Below are positions 41,401 to 53,400 of a stretch of 64,000 nt of DNA, in pieces (within the stretch, counting starts at the first letter, position 1; the number at the start of each line of letters is the position of its first letter). The stretch is from Holothuria scabra. Its lineage: Eukaryota; Echinodermata; Holothuroidea; Aspidochirotida; Holothuriidae. The stretch covers positions 13,906,001 through 13,970,000 of the forward strand of contig CM074184.1 in NCBI GenBank assembly GCA_037179385.1, given 5' to 3'. A model generated the notes under the pieces. It was not told the origin of the DNA. It searched no databases and saw only the letters and a list, made by a program, of their open reading frames with translations. The translations under genes and the position numbers were made by a program.

Positions 41401-44400
41401 TTTTCCTTACTCCATCACTTATGTGGAGCATCACGCACAACGGCAGTAGGTTCCATGTTTAGGGTCTTTGGTAAAGAAAAGAGAGGATATCACAACCATT
41501 TCTGAAAAGAGTAATCCTACAAATAGGAGACGCAATACGATTACCTGTAACTTGTATAAATTTCAAACTGCAGGCAAGTAGGGTGAATAGGAGGTAATGA
41601 GAAGTGATGGAGATTTGATCAATCCTTGCAGATTTGCTGACAACTAAGCAAAATGCTTCCTTTTTCTCACCATTATATGTTAAATAGACACAAATAATTT
41701 TGCTTTTTTTTTTTCATTAGGGCAGGGTCATTATCAAACTTACCGTTATAGACAAGTCACTTATGTATTTCCTATGACCAACTGCCCATACTGGCAGGTT
41801 AGATAAATGACTCTCCCTTATGTAAAGAACAGCAGCATCTACCCTCATGTGTGAAGGGTGATCAGTCAAAGAGCCTGCATGAAATAATCTTGCCATTTCC
41901 ATTAGAATTAAAAAAAATTACACAATGAATTACTTTTGAAAATACATTTCACATACCTTTTCCTCTGTTCTCTGTTTGCTAAAATGTGATCAAGTAGACC
42001 ATTCAAAATACTAATGACATGTCTGCTGCCCTCTAGCAGTAATGCTCTTACTGAATGCTGACTCTGACGAGCCAACTCATCATTCAAGGAGCCCTTATAC
42101 ACAGAGTAGAAAACATCTCCAAGGGTAGTCTCTGGTGCATTGACTGAAGAATTAGAAGCAAGTATGTCTTTCTTGGTAAGAAGATCTACCAAAGTCATTG
42201 TCTATAATAAAAAAACAAAATTGACAAATATTTCTGTATTTTTGTTTTATAAGAGAGCACTCTCATTTGGGCACTCTGTGGACCTAAAATAGTCACGATC
42301 TTATGGCATAATCTCATAAGTTTCTTATTTCTTTTCCTAGTCATTTTGAAAATTACATTGTGAGATGTGATATATATCCAATAAACACTTTATGGTTGTT
42401 TCACTTGCATTATCAGTTACACTATACATTAACAACCTGAGGAAGAGTACTACATATATTTGTGACATGAAATGTTTACAACTGCACACTATCAACCAAA
42501 TTCTAAAAAAAAAAAAAAGTTGGTGAAATTGTGTGGGCCATATTGAAGTAGAATTTAAAGGGCCAATCCTCACACCCCATACTACACTTGTTGTAGGGGA
42601 TAACAGAAACTCTCCATTGGCCCAGTTTGTTGATTGACTGTTTATTCAAACAATGCAGATTACCAAAGCTTATATTATACATCATGAACTGTACTGAGAA
42701 TGCTTTGGTTATACACATAGAGCTTTTCTATACTGACCCTGAAACAATAAACTGAGATTGTGACTGGGTAAGGATGAATTTCAGACAATTGTGAGAGGGG
42801 CTTAAGTAAGAAGGTTAGGAGAATTGGTACTGCTTGGGGTGAGAGAACTGGGCCTTTAAGCCAGACCATCTTGAAGATGAATATTTTGAATAATTGTGAT
42901 ATTGTATCAGAATTTCCTCAAGGAGTATAGATTTTGTTTTCTTCTTTGGGTTTTTCTTTCTTTTCTCCTTCTTTACTTTCTCTGATTCCATATTTTGAGT
43001 AAACCACTCTATAAATACATGCACCAAATTCCAAAAAAATAGCATACATTTAGCAGTTCTTTCACTTGTTTTTGACCTATACATGTTGTGGCCGTGACCT
43101 AATACTTCCAAATTGTGACAGAGGAGTGTGCTATCATTTGTGATATAACCTTTTAATCAAGCACTTGAACAGCACAATAGTATTATATACAAAAATGGAG
43201 GACGGAAATTAACACAAACTGATAAGATATATTACTTCAGTGCTACATGAAACAAAACACAAATTGCATAATTTTTAAGCAAGGTTGAAGGTTAACTTTT
43301 AACAAATTGAAACAGCAGTTTAATGATTTCATTTTGTCGTTAGGTTATGCAGTGTGATGGGAAGAATTAAACAATCACTAATCCAATAATTACATTAATG
43401 TTAACAAAATAATAGATTGTTTGAAATGGCTTGCATGCAAAGGCAAGAATAAGTCAACCTTTCATCTTTATCAACAAACAATGATAAGAGATCATTAAAT
43501 GTGATATATGTTCCCACTGAATGTCATGCTTGCTTCTGATTGTACAATCTGATTAAATAATTCTACATACTGGAACAGGGAATGAAGATTATAAAGTGTA
43601 AGTGATTGCAGCACGAAAATAAACATAACTTAAAAAACATATGGTACATTTGTGTGTAGACTCATTTATCAAAGAGGACAATACAAGGAGGCATCACAAT
43701 AAAAATAGACTGGGCAACTTCATCTTGTTAATACTGATTCTCCATGAAGCAGACATGATTAACATGGAAATATAAACTAATGCAGTATGCACAGGTAGGT
43801 GACAATTAATGACTTCACACTATGCATGTTTGTCTATGTTTTTTTTTTCTTGGTTTGACAGTAATATTGAAATTGTGCAAGTATATCTGGTGTGACAATT
43901 AAACAAAGTAGGGTACCATAAAAATGTGGAATGGATGAAGATTCAACAAAACCTGAAAACTCATCAAAGCACTTTTTAAGTGAAAAGTTATAGGTACAAA
44001 CCAAACACCTTACTCTGTTGTTCAGTGATTAACAAACATGTTTTATGCAAATTTGAAAAACTTAGTAAGTTTTTGGCTCTTCTGAATAAACCGTTCTGAA
44101 ATGACAGAAGTAATCTATGCATGTTAGAAACATTAACTAATATTACCTCTACTCCCATCTGGAAGGCCAAACCTAGTAGTTTTGACCCAAGGTCCACCTC
44201 AGCAGGTCTTAAAGTAGCTGTGACTTCTTTGCCATCCTCTCTTGTCCTAAGAGCTTTCACAACTGTCTCTAGAATAACTGAACCATTTTGAGGTTTCTGA
44301 AAGAGAGAGCAACTTTCATTGGACCGATATCAAAAGTAATTTACACAGTTTGAAGTAAGAGAATGGTAACAGTAAATCTAAATCTAAGTTGACGACAATC

Positions 44401-47400
44401 AATGAGAATTTGATGTTTGTTTTGTCCCATTTCAACTTACTCAGACTTACTGTTTAAAAATATGTTGTTCACTGAATAACAGTACAGTTGTGGAGTCATG
44501 GTGTAAATGAAAATTCATTACATCAAAATCAATCAACAGTCAAAAGTTACTTTAATTTGAGGTTCATGTTAGGGCCTAACCGATGTGGTTTTTCACTGCC
44601 GATCCGATGTCCGATGTTTTTTCCCCAACATCGGCCGATATCCGATCCGATCCGATTTTTTCGTCACCCCGCCGTATCTATGCGTTTAGGCCCACAATTT
44701 TTCCCCATTTACTAGTAGGTCTAGATTTCCTTGTTGTAACTATAAGCAATGCCTCTTTATGTACATTTCCCGTGCATTTACTCCTATTTAAAGTCATCTT
44801 TAAAATGTCTAATAGTTTGCAAATTAGTATGAATTTAATCAAGACTGTGAATGAACTGATCACCTGAAATTATATTTGAGTTTAAATGTTGGTTGTACTC
44901 TATTAAATTAAGTTGAAATTTTCACCGGTGCGAGGGCCGATCATGCTGATGTACAGTAGTGTTGCTTCTCAGATCAGTGTATGCTACAACGTACACTAAC
45001 TTTAAAATCTGCATGCAAGCTACAGTAATTCATACCGTAGCAATGGGCGCGCCAACACTGCAAGTCAGTTCTTTTTTATGTAGAAACTTGCAGACAAGAT
45101 GTACTGCGTGCCGTATATTCTGCAAGAACCTGTAACAAATCTGTCTAAACCCTACCATGCGTACTGTAATACTAACGGCGATTTTCTAAAATTCACAATA
45201 TGGGACGCTACCTCGAGTATACCGAAATGAAAAACCAAACCTTGAAAGAAAATCGAGCATTGAATTAGCCGATATAATGGTTTGTGTCAATATTATGCAA
45301 ATGAACACTTTTCCACTATATGTTTAGTGCCAAGATATGACTGCAATGATTTCGAAAATATTGACGATAATTTAAGACACCAGGATTGTTGGTTTGTTTC
45401 TTCACCACGACGCAAATTAACCTCGTGTTATGTATGAAATAATAGGATGTAACTACCAACACTAAAATTGTTTGGGAAAAATAACGATCTAAGCAAAATT
45501 TCATTATTTTGTGAGCCCCAAATATCGCCGTTTACCCACGTGTGACGGAGAGTTTCCTTTCGACACGATTTTGAAGGGTGTCCCGACTTGAACGGCAGGG
45601 CGGTTATGAATGAACCTATGTAGTACTCCCAGGTACGCGACTTCCTAATAAGGCCACGATAGCGTGGGTGTTGGCACACGTGTACGCTAGATGCAAATTT
45701 AACACGATTGACGTCATTTTTCGGACGTGAAAGAGAATACTGTAAACAAATGCTGGGATCGGTAGATATTTTTAACTTATGTTTTGAAAGAAGTAACACA
45801 AACAGCTTCGAGGTGGAGTTAGCAGGATTGCTTTTTGAGTCCAAAATCGTTCAAAAATTAAAATATGAAAAAGGCAAAGGTGTAAAGAAGTATTGATTTT
45901 CTTAGAAGGGTTTTTTTTTTGTCATATTTCTAATATCTGTCCGTTTGATTTGAACAAGTTTGTGAACCTGATCGCTACCTCTCTGATACAGTTGTTAATT
46001 TCTCATACACAGTACCCAAAGGAGCATGAACAAATCGTTGCTATAGGTCTACTTTACTCATCTTCGGGAGTATTGCTTGTCTTCCCCAAAAAAACTCTTC
46101 ACCAGAGAATCGGGAGGACTTAAGAAAAAAACGGGTAATCACCGAACCTGAGGGCTTTTGCGATCGGGACCATTTTTTGAAACTTTTTTTTTAATACCAC
46201 GTGCAAACACTAGGTCTTACCCATGCCAATATTGGATCATTCCATCATGAAAAAGGCGGAACAAAGTTTGTAACAACAACGGAGCAACTCTTGAAAGAAA
46301 TTTAATCATACAGTTCATGTATTGCAGGTTTGTTCTTTCTTTGAGCATAAGGAATGTATGAAACTGCCATGAAAAACTATGGGACAATAGTGAAGGGAAA
46401 ATGCAACTGAAATTTGTAAAATATTACATACGGAATAACAACTTTGCTGGCTTGTTATTACTTTTACTTATCCTGCAGAGAAGATAAACAGAGTGTCATT
46501 AGGTACTATCTGCAGTGAACTTGAGGTTACGTCTCTTGACTGTTCGCCAGAGAAGGGAAAGGACTTTCGGTAACAACAACCTTCTTGCAGCTAAGGCGTA
46601 AGAAGTGGCTTGTATACAGTGGCAGAAGACCACGCAGTAAAAAGTTCCTTTGAAACTTTTAAAAAGTTTTCAGGAATCGGAATATCGGTACACATCGGCA
46701 AGTGAACTAAGCCGAATAATGCCGATCCGATATTTTACCGATGGTGGCGAATATCGGCCCGATCCGATGTCCGATCCGATTATCGGTTGGGCCCTAGTTC
46801 ATGTATTAGAAAATCAAATGATTCGATGATTTCTACGATTGTTCTTTGGTGGTAGAGTAAAGAGTCCTTGAATCTGTTTTATACTGTCTAAAGAAGTACC
46901 ATCAGGATTCTTTGGTCTTTTAATAAACTGATACTTGTACACTGTTACTTTGAGGATTATGAGAAGGAAGGTTTATAAGAACATAAAATAAAATGTAAAT
47001 TAAATATTTCTTTTAAATAAGTAAATTTTTTATCCAATTTTGATTGAGACTTTTTACTCACTCAGGGTACACCTGTGCTGAGACTTTTACCTTTCCTTTG
47101 AACAAAGAAGAGAATAAATCATGCTGTCATACATCAAGCATGATACTTGCATGGCTTAATATACAACATCCTATCATATAACTTGCCATTGGCCAAAGCT
47201 TTGCCTTCTGGAGCTGTCTGTAGCCAGCTATCAGATGGCCAACAGTAGCATGGTGGTGTCGTCCAGAACTCACATCTTCAAACACACTTGGCAGCATCAG
47301 AAACAAATCCTCGTCCCTGTAAGAAGACCATAAACGTTTTACACACTGTGTCTTAGGGAAGACGGGGTACAGTCTAAAGGGGTAAGTTGGGGATAGAAAA

Positions 47401-50400
47401 GTAACATTTGAAATGATGTGGGACAGTGTGAGCAGGGAATCACCTCATCACATAATTCATCTATATGATGCATGCACTCATAGCGAAAACAAGTTGAAAA
47501 CATTTAATTCCATTGTAAAACCTTTTTCAAAATAAGAAAAGCTAGAAGGGATATTTTTCTGTATTTTATCTGAAAGTCTTCCTTCAAAGTTATTACGAAC
47601 AGCTGCTAATTAAAGGTTTGCACAAAAAGATGAACTGATATCAACTTTATTCAAGCAAACAAGGCTAAAATTGGAAAACAGCTTTTCTTCACAACTGAAG
47701 TCCATTTGAAATTTCCATACTGCCAACCACAGCTCTCAATATATTTTTCTTGTGTATCTCTGTGGCAAAGTACAAAAGATCTATAAAAAAAAAAAATAAA
47801 CTACAAAACAATGGTTCTAATCATCTATCAAATTTACCTTGTGTTTTTAATTCGTCTTGAAACTATCTCCTTGACATTCTGGCATGTTTTCTGAGGTAGT
47901 CGTACAGACATTAATTCTAAAAGCTGACTGGTCTAAAAGGAGAGTAGGAATAAAGTAACAATTGGTGACCTTGTTATACAGTTTAGGTTAGACATGATTT
48001 GTGGCTCAGTTTCAAGGGGAAATTAAAGCAAAAATTCAAGTGTGAAAAAAGAACCAAATCTAAACAGTGTGGAGAAAATCTTATTCAAATCGGACAAATA
48101 TTTCTGGACATCGACAACACTTGGTTTATAAGAGCAAAAAAAATAAATAAATAAATAAAAATTAAAAAATGAGCCCTTACTGTCTGAGGCAGATTGCTCA
48201 TAACTTCTACATCAGCCATGTTGAAACCAACAGAGACTGGATTTAACAGACAAGAACATATCAGTGAAGAGAACTTTCCAATCCAGAAATCAGATGGTAA
48301 AACCTTCACAGAGAAAATGAGACAAGGAAAGTAGTTTAATAGAAGATCAGCTTTTAGTAGAAATATTCTTCTCCATCTGCAAGAAAAGCTCTCTTAGTCC
48401 CAAAAAAATTAAAATAAAAGATTGACTAAATAGATGGGTTCCAGCACTACCACCACACACATGAATAACTTCAAAAAGTTTATACTACTACCAACTCTTC
48501 TGCTACTATTTTTCTACACAAAATGAGATATTTAGACACTGAATAAAATTCTGCTTCAGACAGTTCTCTGCTTTCAAAGCCATTCAACCCCCCCCCCCTT
48601 CCCCGGATATTGCATTACAACTTTACATTTTGCAGATATAAGCTACCAATCAAGTATTCTTCAGCATTCAAATTTGTGAATTTTTTCTGCTATTAAACCT
48701 TACTTTGACCATAATTGATAGTGTTTGGTTTGACACAAGTTTGACACATCTTTTCTTACCTTTACTTTACAGCAACAGGTTATAACTCAGAATTCTTTGC
48801 TAATATTAGGTCTAGACATGTGTTTTGCAAGTGAAACTTGGGGTAAACCTGTGGCAAACCTGTACCAAAGTGTATCAACTGGCAAACCTGTGTCAATTTC
48901 ACACCAAAACACAGGTTACCAAGAAAACAACTGTGACAGAACATGAAAACCTGTGGATTTGGAAGAAACTGACAAACAGGTTTTGTAAAGGCAGTGAATT
49001 TTAATAGCCCACGGATTTATATACATGGGCATAGCATATGTAACGTGTATGTCCTATCCGTAGTTGGTCGCCACTGACTGGGACAACCAGAAAGCCAAAA
49101 GGCTTAGTGATTCCTTGCCATCAAATACCTTACCTGCTTTCAAATTGACAGTGCTTGATAGATTTTTCTTTACATTTTAGGCACAGAATTTTTGCAATTT
49201 TACCCCTGGTGACCTCAAATGACCTTTGACCTCTGCCAAAAACAATAGGCTTCTTTCTCTCAACATGACAAATCTATATACCAAATATGAAAAGTATCTG
49301 TTACTCTTATCTGGAGATATTGTGTTTACAAGCCATTTTCAAAGTTTTGGCAATTTTACCGCTGGTGACCTCAAATGACCTTTGACCTCTACCAAAATAA
49401 TAATAATAATATAACAGTTCTTATATAGCGCCTTACACAAGAAGTCTCAAAGCGCTAAAACTATACAACATGCGGTCAATAAGACAAAGTAAACAAATGA
49501 GTTTTCAAGTTAGTTTTAAATTGTCCAACAGTGGAAGAGTTCTTGACAAAAGATGGAAGGTCATTCCACAGTTTCGCAGATACTGTTGAAAAAGCACGAT
49601 CACCATAAGAATGGGTAACAGATGACGGCACATTTAAAAGAGATTGAGAGCTGGAACGTAGTTCACGTAAAGGCTTGTAATTAGATATAAGATCCTTTAG
49701 ATATAATGGAGCAAAACCATGGGTGCATTTGTATGTAAGAAGAAGGATTTTGTAGTTGATACGATGCTGCACAGGAAGCCAGTGAAGATTACGAAGAACA
49801 GGGGTGATGTGGTCACATGATTTTGTTAATGCAACAAGTCGAGCCGCTGAGTTTTGAATTCGCTGGAGTTTTGAAATTTGGTGTTTAAAGCAATAGGCTT
49901 CTTTCTCTCAGCATGAAAAATCTATACACCAAGTATGAAAATTGTCGGGCAATCCTATCTGAAGATATCATGTTTACAAGCCATTTTTGGTGTTTTCACA
50001 TTTTTACCGCTGATGACCTCAAATGACCTTTGACCTCAGCCAAAAACAATAGACTTCTTCCTCTTAACATGACAAACCTATATACCAAGCATGAGAAGTG
50101 TGGGTCACTCCTATCTGAAGAAATCATGTTTAAAAGCCATTTTCGGGATTTTCCCAATTTTACTGCTGGTGACCTCAAATGAACTTTGAATTCTACCAAA
50201 AGCAATAGGCTTCGTTCTCTCGACATGACAAATCTATATACCAAATATGAAGAGTATCTGTCACTCCTTTTTGAAGATATCGTGTTTACAAGCCATTTTC
50301 AGTGATTTCGCAATTTTACCGCTGATGACCTCAAATGAACTTTGACCTCTACCAAAAACAATAGGGTTCTTCCTCTCAACATGACAAATCTATATACCAC

Positions 50401-53400
50401 GTATGAAAGTTGTTGGGCAATCCTATCTGAAGATATCGTGTTTACAAGCCATTTTCGGCGTTTTCGCAATTTCACCACTGGTGACCTCAAATGACCTTTG
50501 ACCTCTACCAAAAACAATAGGGTTTTTCTTCTCAACATGACGAATCCATATACCAAGTATAATAAGTGTCGGTCACTCCTATCTAAAGATATGGTGTTTA
50601 CAAGCCATTTTCGAAGTTTTCGCAATTTTACTGCTATTGACCTCAAATGACCTTTGACCTCTACCAAAAACAATAGTCTTCTCTCTCTCAACATGAAAAA
50701 TCTATGTACCAAATATGAAGAGTGTTGGTCTCTCCTAACTGAAGATATCATGTTTACAAGCCATTTTCAGTGTTTTCGCAATTTTACCGCTGGTGACCTC
50801 AAATGACCTTTGACCTCTACCAAAAACAATAGGGTTCTTCCTCTAAACATGACAAATCTATATACCAAGTATGAAAATTGTCGGGCAATCCTATCTGAAG
50901 ATATCGTGTTTACAAGCCATTTTCCGCGTTTTCGCAATTTTACCGCTGGTGACCTCAAATGACCTTTAACCTCTACCAAAAACAATAGGGTTCTTCTTCT
51001 CAACATGACAAATCTATATACCAAGTATGAAAAGTGTCAGTCACTCCTATCTGAAGATATCGTGTTTACAAGCTATTTTTGAAATTGTCGCAATTTTACC
51101 GCTGGTGACCTCAAATGACCTTTGACCTCTACCAAAAACAATAGGGTTCTTCCTCTCAACATGATAAATCTATATACCAAATATGAAAAGTGTCGGGCAT
51201 TCCTATCTTAAGATATCGTGTTTACAAGCAAGTGTCACAAACACACACACACATACACACACACACACACACACGACATCACCATCGCATAGATTCCTTG
51301 CCTGCCTACGGCAAGGAATCAAAAGAGGTGCACCAACATGGCCGCCACGAACCTATAAATCATCTGATTTGACAACTCTGTAATATTTTAAGCAAAAGTT
51401 AAACTTGAATAGGGAAAAATATCATATTCCTGCAATAAGTGAAGGGATTTTGACCTTATCTTGTATTATTTCAAAAATATTTTAACTTTCTTGCAAAATA
51501 TGGTGATATACTTGAGCGAGTCCAAACTTTCACACAAACACATAGCAGACAGCGATTTTGGTGCACTTCTTCTCACACTACAGTAGTGACAATGTACCAT
51601 GCAGTATGTTCCGTCTATGTATAGGAAGTCCGTGATTTAGCCCAACAATAACAACAGTTTTAACACCCAATGTACCTTTCCCATTAAGGAATGCAAATAA
51701 GACACATTACAATGATCTGGTTATAAACAATCATGTTCCAATTTCAACTGCAAATCTCTACAAATCATAAGACTGAAAACATTTTAAGAACAATTGATGC
51801 CATCTGTCCCGTTTTATAACCTCAAACATGTACTGTACTGTGTACAATTTGTGAGCTAAAAACCCTTTAAAGAATACATGCATCCCTTTAGGCATATCTT
51901 AATTTCTTAAAGTGTTACCAACTTGGTCTACTTTGCCATGAAAGTACTTATCATGGATTGATTTACCTTTAAAGCAGCTTCAGGGTAATTGCCCATACAT
52001 GCACGATTTTTAAAGCATATGTAGGGTAATTACGGATACCTATACATACTGTACTTTTTGGACTGTGGTCTCATGCATCCCATGCTAGAGGTAACACTGT
52101 GTAACCTCGTGCTCGAGTAACGTGGGAACACAGGTTGACCCAAGGTCAGTGTTTAAATCTCATCCCACCTCAAATCCAGGGTAATGCAGTTTTAAACATT
52201 GTGTTGATTTTGTCAAGCAAGGTCATAGGTGTCTATGGCTGATCACAGGTATTTTCTAATATTTTACAGTAATTGGTATATGAAGTATTTGACTTCATTA
52301 CTATGGTAGCACTAACCAATCAACGAAACATGGGTTACAAGAGAACACAGACTGGAAAACAGGATTAATCTGCAGTTTTGACTTACATGTTGTAAACACA
52401 AGGCAAGACTGAATGTCCAAGGGTACACGAGACCAAGCTTTTAAAGCATCTGTGCGGTAACTGCTCTTACCGATACATACCTTTAAAGCATCTGTAGGGT
52501 AATTGCCCAATAGCACAGTCAGAAAATCCATAAGACGGACAATGGCTGTACATTTAATCTGATTGTATGATTCCTGTTCTCTTGGAGTAAACATGCCATC
52601 ATAACCTGACAGTGAGTGTGCCACTTGCCCTAAGTTATGCTCAGCAAAAGTATCCAAGAAAAACTGAACTGCCTTGAACAAGTTTGAGGACGGTTTGGAA
52701 GTTCCTGGAATAAATATAAAATGCACAACATACTGACTTCTTCTCTCTGTAGTCACTTTTATTGACAAGGTTGCAACTTTGGTCTATATGCTTTTATACT
52801 GTGTAGGCTAGGACTATACATGATAAAGAGTATTCCATACAGTCATAAGAGACATCCCAAAATTATATTAAGAGGGTAAAAATTTCTTTATGTATACAAA
52901 GTTTATGTGTAAAAATCTCTTACAAAACTTGATATTTTAAACAGCTTTTCTAAAGAACATTTTCCACACACTACTCTTCTTCTTATTTATCTTTCTAATT
53001 TGTAATAGCTCTTTAGGCTTGCCTAACATGAAATATGTAATGGAAAACTTGCAAGTTTACACCATGTGGACACAGTGTGCATTTCATAATAATTTGTTAC
53101 TACTGTTACATGTAAAATGAGAAGGATATAATTGTACATTTCACTAACTCATCACTACACCCTTGGGGAACCACAAGATGTCAAAATACAAAAACAGTGC
53201 AATTCTTATTTCTTGCATTGAATAAGTGAATGCAGTTGTTGTTTACATAGTTTTGTTACAATATCCTGCAAACTTGCACTTCATGCTGTCACTATGATAT
53301 AGTTGGTCACAAGGATATACTGGTTTTGATTAGTCTTTATTCAGTTTAACAAATATATTAACAAATTAAAACTGTTCATACTACATAACTGACAAATTTG

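Larger units (their letters stand above)
49011..51632. mobile_element. Inverted-repeat element interrupted by a Helitron-like copy
   Basis: The left part (49011-49086) and right part (51322-51632) together match the minus strand of 29476-29870: atgtcctatccgtag, gactgggac, then catggccgcca, aaaatatcatattcctg, ttttgacc. The join corresponds exactly to the Helitron-like insertion. Confidence 0.78.

Noticed and set aside
45428..45844. 138-aa minus-strand open frame inside the hAT element
   Set aside because: No recognisable domain, no splice or start context, and it lies inside a transposon without similarity to hAT transposase. Treated as chance.
48800..48990. Several aacctgtg / cacaggtt words clustered in the intron
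   Set aside because: Spacing is irregular and no unit or palindrome could be defined. Probably degenerate simple sequence.
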